This document shows positions 15,370 through 24,222 of a DNA stretch of 64,000 nt, in pieces. Under the pieces are notes generated by a model, which did not search any database, had not been told where the DNA came from, and was given only the letters and a program-made list of their open reading frames with translations. The DNA is from UBA4064 sp050179135. GTDB lineage: Bacteria > Desulfobacterota > Desulfobacteria > Desulfobacterales > Desulfatirhabdiaceae. How positions within the stretch are numbered: position 1 is the stretch's first letter; each line of letters begins with the position of its first letter. A program made the position numbers and the translations under genes. Where the stretch lies: the NCBI GenBank assembly GCA_050179135.1, contig JBFXFK010000001.1, positions 1 through 64,000 of the forward strand. The letters run 5' to 3'.

Positions 15370-15663
15370 ATACGGCATCCAGCGGTCCGGCCCAGCAGTC
15401 AGGTAGGCCAAACTACCGGCCAACCTGAACTACCGGCTACCAGCAATTTCAGCGGGACGCGGGTAGGTCAGGGCGCCGCGGCTTTTTGCGGCTCCCTGAC
15501 ACCATGCTATTTTCACGGTAAAATGGATAACAAATACCCATCTTGTCACAGGATATGTATAAAAATGTTACAGTGCCGGTTGCACAAACCTGATCCGGTG
15601 CTGTTTTTTTTGTACAAATAAATTATATCTACAGGGGAATCGGGCAACAGGAAACGGATTGTC
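15370..15663. repeat. Spacer with REP-B (15397-15440) and REP-A (15462-15508) palindromes
   Basis: The first palindrome is of the GTCAGGTAGGCC...GGCCAACCTGAC type, the second of the TCAGGG-GCCGC...GCGGC-CCCTGA type also found after clpB. No gene is seen. The 150 bp before ugd is AT-rich and should hold its promoter. Confidence 0.8.
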
Positions 15664-17040
15664 ATGAATTACAGCAAACATATATTATGTATCGGCGCGG
15701 GATATGTCGGCGGGCCGACAATGGCCATGATCGCCCACAAATGTCCCCAGTATCGGGTGACGGTTGTGGATATCAATCCGGCGCGGATCTTGCAGTGGCA
15801 ATCGGATGTCCTGCCGATCTATGAGCCGGGACTGGATGATATTGTCCGGTCTGCCCGGGGAAAGAACCTGTTTTTCAGCACGGATATTGAAGCCGGAATC
15901 CGCGGGGCCGATATCATTTTTGTCAGTGTCAATACGCCTACCAAATCATTTGGTGTGGGGGCGGGAATGGCAGCGGATTTGCAATATTGGGAAAAAACCG
16001 CCCGCCAGATTCTGGATGTCTCGACCACCTCCAAAATCATTGTGGAAAAAAGTACGTTGCCGGTGAAAACAGCCAAAGCCATGGAACGGATTTTATCCAG
16101 CACAACCAACGGCGTTCATTTTGAAGTGGTTTCCAACCCCGAATTTTTGGCAGAGGGTTCCGCGGTCCGCGATCTGGAAAATCCGGACCGGGTCCTGATC
16201 GGATCACGTCAGACACCCGGCGGGCTGAGTGCCCGGGATGAACTGGTGGAGATTTATGCCAACTGGGTGCCACCGGATAAAATCCTGACCGTGGATATCT
16301 GGAGCAGCGAGTTGTCCAAGCTGGTGGCCAACGCCTTTCTGGCCCAGCGGATATCGTCTATCAATGCCATATCCGCTTTGTGTGAAAAAACCGATGCGGA
16401 CATCACCCAGGTCGCCCGGGCCGTTGGCATGGACACCCGGATCGGCAACCGGTTTTTGAATGCCAGCGTCGGGTTCGGCGGGTCCTGTTTCAAGAAGGAC
16501 ATTTTGAATCTGGTCTATATCTGCCGCTATTACGGCCTGAATGAGGTGGCGGACTACTGGGAGCATGTCACCCGGATCAACGATTTCCAGAAGGAACGGT
16601 TTGTAACCAACATGTTGAATGTGATGTTCAACACCCTGGCCGGAAAACGCATTGCCATGTTTGGATTCGCCTTTAAGGCCGACACCGGGGATACCCGGGA
16701 AAGCCCGGCCATCTATATTGCCAAACGCCTTCTGGAAGAACAGGCCGAGCTGGTGATCAGCGATCCCCGCGCCATCGACAATGCCCGGGATGATCTGAAG
16801 GATTATCTGCCCCGGGTCAGTTTTACCCCGGATCCTTATGTCGCGGCGGCAAACAGTCATGCCATTGCATTGATGACCGAATGGGATGATTACCGCTATC
16901 TTGACTATGAATCCATCCACCGCTCCATGATCAAGCCGGCGTTTATATTTGATGGACGAAATGTGCTGGATCACAGACGGCTGTTTGAAATCGGGTTCAA
17001 TGTGTATCCGGTTGGAAAGCCGGTGTTGACGCATTTGTAA
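15664..17040 (+). CDS. ugd: UDP-glucose 6-dehydrogenase
   Basis: A 458-residue NAD-dependent enzyme that oxidises UDP-glucose twice to UDP-glucuronate in the cytoplasm. The Rossmann motif GAGYVGGPTMAM is at the N-terminus. The catalytic cysteine is in GFGGSCFKKD at residue 275. The length and the segment GVGAGMAADL resemble the longer, animal-type UGDH rather than the short enterobacterial form. The next gene converts its product to UDP-xylose, so the pair supplies acidic and pentose sugars to the glycosyltransferases of this window. Confidence 0.95.
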   Translation: MNYSKHILCIGAGYVGGPTMAMIAHKCPQYRVTVVDINPARILQWQSDVLPIYEPGLDDIVRSARGKNLFFSTDIEAGIRGADIIFVSVNTPTKSFGVGAGMAADLQYWEKTARQILDVSTTSKIIVEKSTLPVKTAKAMERILSSTTNGVHFEVVSNPEFLAEGSAVRDLENPDRVLIGSRQTPGGLSARDELVEIYANWVPPDKILTVDIWSSELSKLVANAFLAQRISSINAISALCEKTDADITQVARAVGMDTRIGNRFLNASVGFGGSCFKKDILNLVYICRYYGLNEVADYWEHVTRINDFQKERFVTNMLNVMFNTLAGKRIAMFGFAFKADTGDTRESPAIYIAKRLLEEQAELVISDPRAIDNARDDLKDYLPRVSFTPDPYVAAANSHAIALMTEWDDYRYLDYESIHRSMIKPAFIFDGRNVLDHRRLFEIGFNVYPVGKPVLTHL

Positions 17041-17068
17041 ATAGACTGAAGGATGAAAGGAGTGAACT

Positions 17069-18049
17069 TTGCATAGATTGTCGCTGCATCAGGCAAAACG
17101 GATTCTGGTCACGGGTGGCGCCGGATTTTTGGGCTCCCATCTGTGCGATCGACTGGTGGAAGAAGGTCATGACGTATTGTGTCTGGACAATTTTTTTACC
17201 GGCAGCAAATCCAATATCATTCACTTGATGAAACGGCCGAATTTTGAGTTGATTCGGCATGATCTGGTGCAGCCCCTGTATCTGGAAGTGGATCAGATCT
17301 ACAATCTGGCATGCCCGGCCTCTCCGATCCACTATCAGTACAATCCGGTAAAAACCATCAAGACCAGCATCATGGGGGCCATCAACATGCTGGGGCTTGC
17401 CAAACGGGTCAAGGCCAAAATTCTGCAGGCATCCACCAGCGAGGTCTATGGCGATCCGTCGCTTCATCCCCAGCCCGAGTCCTATTGGGGAAATGTCAAT
17501 CCCATTGGAATCCGGTCCTGTTATGATGAAGGCAAGCGGTGCGCCGAGACCCTTTTTTTTGACTATTACCGCCAGAACCGGGTCAATATCCGGGTGGTGC
17601 GGATTTTCAACACCTATGGCCCCAGGATGCATCCCAATGATGGCCGGGTTGTCAGCAATTTTATCGTTCAGGCCCTGAATGGGGAAGATATCACCATATT
17701 CGGGGATGGATCCCAGACCCGGAGTTTTTGCTATGTGGATGACCTGGTCGATGGCCTGATCAAAATGATGAATGGCCCGGATGAATTTGTGGGGCCGGTC
17801 AACCTGGGAAATCCCGGAGAATTTACCATTGCGGAACTGGCGGAGATCATTGTCCGGATGACCGAATCCCGATCCCGGCTGATTTTTTGTCCCCTGCCGG
17901 CGGATGATCCGATGCAGCGAAGGCCGGATATCACCCTGGCCCGCGAAAAACTGGACTGGCATCCGGGCATTCAGCTCGAAGTGGGGCTGGCGACAACCAT
18001 CGCCTATTTTAAAAGAATAAAAAGTAATGGTGAAATGGCGGATTCATAA
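17069..18049 (+). CDS. uxs: UDP-glucuronate decarboxylase (UDP-xylose synthase)
   Basis: A 326-residue extended SDR. It has the NAD motif TGGAGFLGSHLCD, the ACPASPIHYQ segment diagnostic of UXS, STSEVYGDP, and the Tyr152-Lys156 catalytic pair (CYDEGKRCAE). It decarboxylates UDP-glucuronate to UDP-xylose. The start is TTG at 17069 behind AAAGGAG; no ATG exists before the nucleotide-binding loop. It lies 28 bp after ugd, so both are likely co-transcribed, and gspG follows 41 bp later. Confidence 0.93.
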   Translation: MHRLSLHQAKRILVTGGAGFLGSHLCDRLVEEGHDVLCLDNFFTGSKSNIIHLMKRPNFELIRHDLVQPLYLEVDQIYNLACPASPIHYQYNPVKTIKTSIMGAINMLGLAKRVKAKILQASTSEVYGDPSLHPQPESYWGNVNPIGIRSCYDEGKRCAETLFFDYYRQNRVNIRVVRIFNTYGPRMHPNDGRVVSNFIVQALNGEDITIFGDGSQTRSFCYVDDLVDGLIKMMNGPDEFVGPVNLGNPGEFTIAELAEIIVRMTESRSRLIFCPLPADDPMQRRPDITLAREKLDWHPGIQLEVGLATTIAYFKRIKSNGEMADS

Positions 18050-18090
18050 TTCATCCTTCATTCTTTAAACTGTCGGAGGCATACAATACA

Positions 18091-18522
18091 ATGTTTGAAA
18101 ATCGAAACAGAAAAAATCGGGAAAAGGGCTTTACCCTGATTGAACTTCTGGTTGTCATTATCATTCTGGGGCTGTTATCCGCGCTGGTCGCTCCCAAATT
18201 TTTCGGAAAAGTGGACAAGGCCAAACTCAAAACCGCCAAGACCCAGATCGAACTCTTCGGGTCTGCCCTGGATGAATTCCGGCTGGATAACGGCCGCTAT
18301 CCAACAACCGAAGAAGGCCTGAATGCCCTGAGGGAAAAACCCGGCAACCTGGCCAACTGGGAAGGCCCCTATCTGCCCAAGGCCATTCCCATGGATCCCT
18401 GGAGCAACCCCTACCAATACCGGAGTCCGGGTGAACATGGTCCGTATGACCTGATCAGCTATGGCATGGATGGCGCCGCCGGCGGTGACGGAAATGACCG
18501 GGACATCGTGAGTTGGGAATGA
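18091..18522 (+). CDS. gspG: T2SS major pseudopilin GspG
   Basis: A 143-residue protein with a prepilin leader cleaved at KG|FTLIELLVVI, the hydrophobic helix, and the C-terminal pseudopilin region (YPTTEEGL, PWSNPYQYRSPGEHG, DIVSWE) including the calcium-loop area. It polymerises into the periplasmic pseudopilus that pushes substrates through the secretin. First gene of the gspGEFHIJK run. The stop overlaps the gspE start. Confidence 0.97.
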   Translation: MFENRNRKNREKGFTLIELLVVIIILGLLSALVAPKFFGKVDKAKLKTAKTQIELFGSALDEFRLDNGRYPTTEEGLNALREKPGNLANWEGPYLPKAIPMDPWSNPYQYRSPGEHGPYDLISYGMDGAAGGDGNDRDIVSWE

Positions 18523-20159
18523 ATCACGCCCTGTCTGCGATGTTGACCATTCCGGCAATCGATCAGTTTCTGCGCCGGTTTGGCAAACGGTCCGAACCGG
18601 ATGAGGCCGGTCAGACGCCCGGGTTTGATCCCGCACCGTTTCTGGCGGACATCCGGATCCTGGAAGAATCGGATTTTCCGGAGAATCCGCCGGCTGTCAA
18701 TCCGTTTGCGGTCAATTTCATGAAGCGGTTCCGGTTTCTGATCATCGAGGACACCGAAGACCAGGTCACGGTTGTCATGGCCGACCCCCTGGATTTCATC
18801 ACCCGTGAAATTGTCCAGCGGACGGTTGTCCGGCCGGTGCTGTTTGTTCGTGCGACAGAGGAAATCATTTCCCAGTTCATTTACCGCTGGCATGAGGCCG
18901 AGGTCGATATGTCTTCCAGTGACGTGGATATGGAGATGAGCCTGGAGGACCAGTTATGGGACAATCCCGAACACCTCAAGGACATGGCCTCCGAAGCCCC
19001 GGTCATCCGGCTGGTGAACCATATCATCGCCAAAGCCATTGAAATCGGGGCATCGGACATTCATGTGGAGCCGCGCAAAGCCCATGTTCAGGTGCGGTAC
19101 CGGGTGGACGGCGTGCTGATTGACCAGAATGCCATTGCCCTCAAACTGAAGGCCGCCATTTCCTCCCGTATCAAGTTGATGTCCAAGATGGATATCGCCG
19201 AGATGCGGCTGCCCCAGGATGGCCGAATCAAATTCAAGCTGGGCCGCGAAGAGATTGACATCCGCGTATCGTCCATGCCCACGCATTTTGGCGAAGGCCT
19301 GGTCCTGCGACTGCTGCACAAGGAAAATGTCGAACTCGACATGGACAATCTGGGGTTTCCGGGCGCCATCCGCAAACGCTTCGAGTCCGCCATTGCCATG
19401 CCCTACGGCATGATTCTGGTGACAGGCCCCACCGGCTCCGGAAAAACAACCACACTCTATGCGGCCCTCAACACCATCAATTCGGCGGACCGGAAGATCG
19501 TTACGGTGGAAGACCCCATCGAATACCAGATGGACGGTGTCAATCAGGTTCAGGTTCAGCCCAATATCGGCCTGACCTTTGCGCATTGCCTGCGGACCTT
19601 TCTGCGCCAGGACCCGGATGTCATGCTGGTGGGTGAAATCCGGGATCTGGAAACCGCCGAAATCGCCATCCAGGCGGCCCTGACCGGCCATGTGGTGTTT
19701 TCCACCCTGCATACCAACGATGCCGCCGGCGCCATCACCCGGCTCCAGGACATGGGGGTGGAACAGTTTCTGATTGCCTCATCCCTGATTGCGGTTCTGG
19801 CCCAGCGTCTGGTCAGGCGGATTTGCCCGGCATGCAAAAAGGAAGTCATGCTGTCTGACGCGGATCGAACCCTGTTGTCGCGGGAGCTGGACATGCCGGT
19901 GGAAGAGATTCAGCCCTCGTTTTTCCGCGGCCAGGGCTGCAAACTGTGTGCGGGCTCCGGCTATCGGGGGCGTGTCGGCATTTATGAGCTGCTGCCCATC
20001 GACGAAACCATCCAGCGGGAAATTGTCAAGGGATCGGACCGGAATGAAATTTTCCGGACGGCCCTGGCCGGCGGCATGATCTCCCTGCGGATGGACGGCA
20101 TGCACAAGGTGGAACAGGGCGTCACCACCTATGAGGAAGTTCTGAGAGTCATTCGATAA
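18519..20159 (+). CDS. gspE: T2SS ATPase GspE
   Basis: A 546-residue cytoplasmic secretion ATPase driving pseudopilus assembly. Visible are Walker A GPTGSGKTTT (about residue 303), the Asp/His boxes, Walker B LVGEIRD, and a CPAC...CKLC tetracysteine zinc site (about 436-476) typical of GspE. The ATG at 18519 overlaps the gspG stop (ATGA); a TTG two codons upstream is less likely. The stop overlaps the gspF start by one base. Confidence 0.96.
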   Translation: MNHALSAMLTIPAIDQFLRRFGKRSEPDEAGQTPGFDPAPFLADIRILEESDFPENPPAVNPFAVNFMKRFRFLIIEDTEDQVTVVMADPLDFITREIVQRTVVRPVLFVRATEEIISQFIYRWHEAEVDMSSSDVDMEMSLEDQLWDNPEHLKDMASEAPVIRLVNHIIAKAIEIGASDIHVEPRKAHVQVRYRVDGVLIDQNAIALKLKAAISSRIKLMSKMDIAEMRLPQDGRIKFKLGREEIDIRVSSMPTHFGEGLVLRLLHKENVELDMDNLGFPGAIRKRFESAIAMPYGMILVTGPTGSGKTTTLYAALNTINSADRKIVTVEDPIEYQMDGVNQVQVQPNIGLTFAHCLRTFLRQDPDVMLVGEIRDLETAEIAIQAALTGHVVFSTLHTNDAAGAITRLQDMGVEQFLIASSLIAVLAQRLVRRICPACKKEVMLSDADRTLLSRELDMPVEEIQPSFFRGQGCKLCAGSGYRGRVGIYELLPIDETIQREIVKGSDRNEIFRTALAGGMISLRMDGMHKVEQGVTTYEEVLRVIR

Positions 20160-21367
20160 TGCAGCGCTTCTTCTATGAAGCCCTGGATGCGCGGGGCAAA
20201 CGGATAACAGACAGCGCGGAGGCCAGAACGCGCGATGATGTGCTGATCACGCTTCAGTCAAAGGGCATGATTCTCATGCGCTGGCTGGATCAGGACAAAC
20301 CATCGGGCAAGCTGTTCCGGCGATCGGGCCGGACCCTGAACAGCAAGGAACAGCTTCTGCTCACCCAGGAACTGGCGCATCTGATGAAATCCGGCCTGCC
20401 CATCGACCGGGCCCTGCATATCATCATTCAATCCAGCGATGTGCCATCGATTCAGGCCATGGCCCGGTACCTGCGGGAATCCCTTCAGGGCGGCAGCAGC
20501 CTTTCGGATGCCATGGCATCCAAAACAGAGGATTTCAACGATCTGTATATCAACATGACGCGGGTTGGCGAAATGGGCGGCATTTTGCCCCAGGTCATGG
20601 AAAAGCTGGCCGGATTCATGGAGCGGACCGAGGAAATCAAGCGATTCATCATTTCAAGCTCGATTTATCCATCCATCCTGATGTCCATCGGCATTCTGTC
20701 GGTGGTGGTAATCATGGGCTTTGTGGTCCCGAAATTTGCAACCATTTTTACCGATATGGGCCAGAAAATACCGGCCAGCACCCAGGCCCTGATCACGGTC
20801 AGCCAGTTTCTTCAGGACTGGTGGTGGCTGCTGATTCTGGGGATTTTGCTGGTCGTGGTCTCTGTCTGGCGTTTTGCCGCAACCCCTTATGGAAAGGACC
20901 GGCTGGACCGCATTATGCTCCGTCTGCCCGGCATGGGCGCCCTGCTGTTAAACATTCAGGTCAGCCGGTTTGCACGGACGTTGGGTATTCTGGTCCAAAG
21001 TGGCGTGCCCCTGTTAAAGGCCCTGTCCATTGTCCGGGATGTGGTCGGCAACATTGTGGTCAAGGCCGCTTCCGAACAGATTTATCATCAGGTCAAGGAA
21101 GGCAAACGGGTCAGCCAGATCATGAAGGACCAGGCCATTTTCCCGGCCATGGCGGTTCAGATGGTGGCCCTGGGGGAGGAAACCGGCAAGATCGGCGAGA
21201 TGCTTTCGACCGTGGCCGATGATCTGGATGTGCGGATTCAGTCCCGCATCAAGTCCTACCTGTCGCTTCTGGAACCCATTGCGATTCTCTTGATGGGGCT
21301 CATTATCGGCGGTGTGGTCATTTCCATGCTGACAGCCATATTCGGGCTGAACGAGATTGAGTTTTAG
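20159..21367 (+). CDS. gspF: T2SS inner-membrane platform protein GspF
   Basis: A 402-residue polytopic protein with two T2SSF domains (about 70-190 and 270-392) and three main membrane segments (about 172-192, 222-242, 375-395). Start MQRFFYEALDARGK is typical. It couples GspE to the pseudopilus in the inner membrane. Start and gspE stop share one base (TAATG). Confidence 0.96.
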   Translation: MQRFFYEALDARGKRITDSAEARTRDDVLITLQSKGMILMRWLDQDKPSGKLFRRSGRTLNSKEQLLLTQELAHLMKSGLPIDRALHIIIQSSDVPSIQAMARYLRESLQGGSSLSDAMASKTEDFNDLYINMTRVGEMGGILPQVMEKLAGFMERTEEIKRFIISSSIYPSILMSIGILSVVVIMGFVVPKFATIFTDMGQKIPASTQALITVSQFLQDWWWLLILGILLVVVSVWRFAATPYGKDRLDRIMLRLPGMGALLLNIQVSRFARTLGILVQSGVPLLKALSIVRDVVGNIVVKAASEQIYHQVKEGKRVSQIMKDQAIFPAMAVQMVALGEETGKIGEMLSTVADDLDVRIQSRIKSYLSLLEPIAILLMGLIIGGVVISMLTAIFGLNEIEF

Positions 21368-21371
21368 GGAA

Positions 21372-21833
21372 ATGACTGACCGCGGATTCACCTTCATCGA
21401 ACTGATCGTCGTGATGATTCTGTTGGCCTTTGCCGGATCCCTGGTGTATGTCAGTGTAGGCCGGTCAATCGGGGGCAACCAGGCCAAGATGTTTGCCAGA
21501 GAACTGACCGTCATGATGAAAACCGCCAGACGGCTTGCGGTGGAACAGGGCGCGCCGGCCACGCTTGTTATCTCGGCGCAGGAAAGAACCTGCCATATCG
21601 ATGGTGAAAAGCGTACCCTGAAAATTCCGGAACAGATTCAAGTGGATGCCGAGGCCATTCAGTTGCGGGATGACGGCGGGATTGAATTGGCATTTTATGC
21701 AGACGGCAGCACCAACGGCGGGATTTTGAGCATTCTTGTCGACAACACGCCACGCTACCGCATCGGGGTGGATGTTCTGACCGGTACCATTCAGGTCAAA
21801 AGCGGTGATGACGGGGTAACGGGTAACGGGTGA
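21372..21833 (+). CDS. gspH: T2SS minor pseudopilin GspH
   Basis: A 153-residue protein starting MTDRGFTFIELIVVM with prepilin-peptidase cleavage after Gly5, a membrane helix and a beta-rich C-terminus. It belongs to the pseudopilus tip or shaft. The chosen ATG lies 4 bp after the gspF stop. The last codons (DDGVTGNG) run into a GTAACGG/GTGACGG heptamer array, so the array encodes the C-terminus. Confidence 0.9.
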   Translation: MTDRGFTFIELIVVMILLAFAGSLVYVSVGRSIGGNQAKMFARELTVMMKTARRLAVEQGAPATLVISAQERTCHIDGEKRTLKIPEQIQVDAEAIQLRDDGGIELAFYADGSTNGGILSILVDNTPRYRIGVDVLTGTIQVKSGDDGVTGNG

Positions 21834-21850
21834 CGGGTGACAAGTGACGG
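21808..21850. repeat. Heptamer array (GTAACGG/GTGACGG/GTGACAA)
   Basis: About six 7-mers spanning the gspH stop and the possible GTG start of gspI. Related arrays occur at 43893-43940 and 46211-46262. Confidence 0.8.
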
Positions 21851-22461
21851 AACACGATCGACAAATCGGTTTGATAAAATTAACAGAACGCCTGAAGACG
21901 GGAATGCTCCCGCCCCGGTCAGCGGTCAGCCGCCAGCCGTTCTTCAGTCTTCAGCCTTCAGTCTTCAGTCTTGATTCGTCCGCCTTTACCCTCCTGGAGG
22001 TTCTCGTAGCCCTGGTCATCATCGGCATCAGCCTGGGTGTGGCGTTCGAGGCCCTGTCCGGTTCCCGAAGACTGGGCCGCAAAGCCGATGACATCATCGC
22101 GGCAACCCGGGTCATGAACAATCTGCTGGTCAATTCCCTGCTTATCGAGGAGGTTTTGGAAGACGGCTACAGCCGCTCCGCCGTTACCGGAGAAATGCCC
22201 GATGACCCGGACTGGCAATATGAAATTGACGTTCAACCCCTGGATATTGAATCGGATGATGACGACATGCCCATCGAGCTTCTGGACATGGCATCCGTCA
22301 CCTTCTGTGTGATGCCTGTTTTACAAGAACAAAACAGGCGGTTTTGCCTCACGCGCTGGATGCGCATCCCAACCGGATCAACACAGGTTCAGTCACCGCA
22401 AACACATGATAATGCAGCCCCGCCCAAAACCGGCGCCATTCCGGCGGCAAAAACGCAATAA
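21844..22461 (+). CDS. gspI: T2SS minor pseudopilin GspI, leader built from a tandem repeat
   Basis: Up to 205 residues. The pilin core SAFTLLEVLVALVIIGISLG, followed by GSRRLGRKADDI and a GspI-type C-terminus, identifies it. GspI forms the pseudopilus tip with GspJ and GspK. The leader is odd: about 27 residues from the ATG at 21904 (47 from GTG 21844), with FSLQPSVFSLDSS encoded by CTTCAGC/T heptamers. The residue before the cleavage site is Ala instead of the near-invariant Gly. Either the array has replaced the original leader or the true start lies downstream in a non-standard codon. The last 56 bp overlap gspJ. Confidence 0.85.
   Translation: MTEHDRQIGLIKLTERLKTGMLPPRSAVSRQPFFSLQPSVFSLDSSAFTLLEVLVALVIIGISLGVAFEALSGSRRLGRKADDIIAATRVMNNLLVNSLLIEEVLEDGYSRSAVTGEMPDDPDWQYEIDVQPLDIESDDDDMPIELLDMASVTFCVMPVLQEQNRRFCLTRWMRIPTGSTQVQSPQTHDNAAPPKTGAIPAAKTQ
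21941..21973. repeat. Heptamer array (CTTCAGT/CTTCAGC) inside gspI
   Basis: Four to five copies in frame within the leader region of gspI, ending about ten codons before the conserved FTLLEVL. Confidence 0.85.
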
Positions 22462-23173
22462 TGCCGGATTTACGCTTCTGGAAGTGCTGATCGCCATTGT
22501 CCTGACCGCTGCCGTGACCCTGATCGGGGCCATGGCCCTTCGGCTGGCGGTTCAGGCCGGAGAGCGGACCGGGGCCGAGGGTGAAAGCCGGCAGGTCGTG
22601 ACGGCATTGACCGCCTTGTTGCGGCGGCAGCTTGCCGGATATATGCCATTGCCCGGTCAAGCCGCCGGATTATCCGGATCAACCGGAATGCCGATGACCG
22701 GCGCCGGGGTCAAAAGCATATCCGCCGAATCCATTTCTGAAACAAATTTTTGCGGCGCCGAAACCGAACTGACTTTTTTTACTTCCCATGCGCTTCAGGG
22801 GTCCAATCTTCAGGGCATGCAGCGGGTCACGTATATATATAATGAAGAGACCCGGACATTGACCATCCATGATCAGATTGTGACCCGCCGCGATGATCTG
22901 GACGAGACGCTGGATCCGTTTTCCGAAAATTTTTACGAGACCATTCTGCCGGTCAGCACCATCGAAGATGTGGATGCGTTTTATCTGACCTATGCCAATG
23001 AAGAATATCCGGATCCGGGTGATCCCGACTACTGGGAACCCGAATGGCCCTGCGACGGGGCCATGACGGAATTGGGCATGGAGGTACCGGTCATGGTGGC
23101 GCTTGAACTGGCCGTAGGAACCGGCAAGGGTCGCATCTCCGGCAAATGGCTGTTTCCGGTTGGACGCCCGTGA
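22406..23173 (+). CDS. gspJ: T2SS minor pseudopilin GspJ
   Basis: A 255-residue protein with cleavage site NNAG|FTLLEVLIAIVL and the long GspJ-type periplasmic domain, rich in Glu/Asp in the C-terminal half. It is part of the I-J-K tip complex. The start (ATG 22406 or 22412) lies within the end of gspI, and the stop overlaps the gspK start (GTGA). Confidence 0.9.
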   Translation: MIMQPRPKPAPFRRQKRNNAGFTLLEVLIAIVLTAAVTLIGAMALRLAVQAGERTGAEGESRQVVTALTALLRRQLAGYMPLPGQAAGLSGSTGMPMTGAGVKSISAESISETNFCGAETELTFFTSHALQGSNLQGMQRVTYIYNEETRTLTIHDQIVTRRDDLDETLDPFSENFYETILPVSTIEDVDAFYLTYANEEYPDPGDPDYWEPEWPCDGAMTELGMEVPVMVALELAVGTGKGRISGKWLFPVGRP

Positions 23174-24168
23174 CACCACATCAATACAAACGTCTGCTCA
23201 CATCCCCCCGGGGCAGCACCCTGATCATGATTCTCTGGATACTGATCCTGGTGGGATTTCTGGTGGTGGAACATGCGGCCCACAACCGGGACAAGGCCGC
23301 TTTGGCCGGAAACGCCAGACAACGCCTGTTGCGGGATCAGGCGGTGTTATCGGTTCTGGATGTCATTGGTTCCGCTGCCTGGCCTTTGCCCAAGGCGGAC
23401 CAGACCATGGGCAAATGGTTCAAGGTTGAATTCAATGATCAGGACATATGGGTCCGGGTGGACAGCGAGTCTGCCCGCAAGGATCTGAACACAGTGGATG
23501 AAGCCACCGTTCGTCAGGAACTGTCCAAAATCCTTGAAATCAATGCGCCGGATGAAAAGGAAGACCGCATTCTGGAAGAAGCCGATGAACTGACCGATGC
23601 CATGTTTGACTGGCGGGACCCGGACAGTTTGGAGCGGGCCTATGGTGCGGAAGATGAAGCCTATATCGATGCGGAATTGTCCTGGCTCCCGGCCAATGGT
23701 CCGTTCAAGGTGTTTACCGAGCCGCTTCTGGTTTTGGGGATGACAACCGACCTGTTCTGGGGCAGGCCCCTGGACCTGCTGCTGATTGATCTGGAAGAGC
23801 AGGACCTGGCGTTGAAAGACACCACGGGTGATCGGCGGCGATCCCCAAAAGACCGGGAAGAGAAATCTGACAAACAGAGCCGGCTGGGACTGATTGAAAA
23901 CGAGACCATTCGGGATTTCTGGGATGTGTTCACCATTTATGGAAAGGATGTCACCCGGGTCACGATGCTGATTGCCGGGCAAGACCGGGGATATACGCTG
24001 GTGGTGGCGTTTCTGAAAAAAAAATCCGGAAAATCATCTGTTCTGGAAATGCAGGAAATGTCGTTTGGTGACAGCAATGTTCAGGAGCGTCTGGCCGGGA
24101 TGGATGAATTGATCACCCGAACCACCAGCCCGTGGAAGGTTTATCGGGCGGTGTCGGCTGAGGACTGA
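23170..24168 (+). CDS. gspK: T2SS minor pseudopilin GspK
   Basis: About 332 residues with RGSTLIMILWILILVG, the characteristic GspK transmembrane start, and a large helical periplasmic domain containing DLNTVDEA, the common region near the helix-hairpin-helix of GspK. It caps the pseudopilus. The GTG at 23170 gives GTGA coupling with gspJ; an ATG at 23146 in the same frame is the alternative. The run of gsp genes breaks off after this gene and resumes at gspL about 5.8 kb later. Confidence 0.9.
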   Translation: MTPHQYKRLLTSPRGSTLIMILWILILVGFLVVEHAAHNRDKAALAGNARQRLLRDQAVLSVLDVIGSAAWPLPKADQTMGKWFKVEFNDQDIWVRVDSESARKDLNTVDEATVRQELSKILEINAPDEKEDRILEEADELTDAMFDWRDPDSLERAYGAEDEAYIDAELSWLPANGPFKVFTEPLLVLGMTTDLFWGRPLDLLLIDLEEQDLALKDTTGDRRRSPKDREEKSDKQSRLGLIENETIRDFWDVFTIYGKDVTRVTMLIAGQDRGYTLVVAFLKKKSGKSSVLEMQEMSFGDSNVQERLAGMDELITRTTSPWKVYRAVSAED

Positions 24169-24180
24169 GGTCGGACGGCT

Positions 24181-24211
24181 ACAACTTAACACTTAACACT
24201 TAACACTTAAA
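24181..24211. repeat. Heptamer array (TTAACAC units)
   Basis: Four copies of (T)TAACAC(T) directly before the next start codon. The same core flanks the N gap at 29855-29954. Confidence 0.85.
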
Positions 24212-24222
24212 ACTGATCTTCT

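Noticed and set aside
21800..21980. CRISPR-like array
   Set aside because: Units of 7 nt in direct tandem without spacers; no cas gene anywhere in the window.
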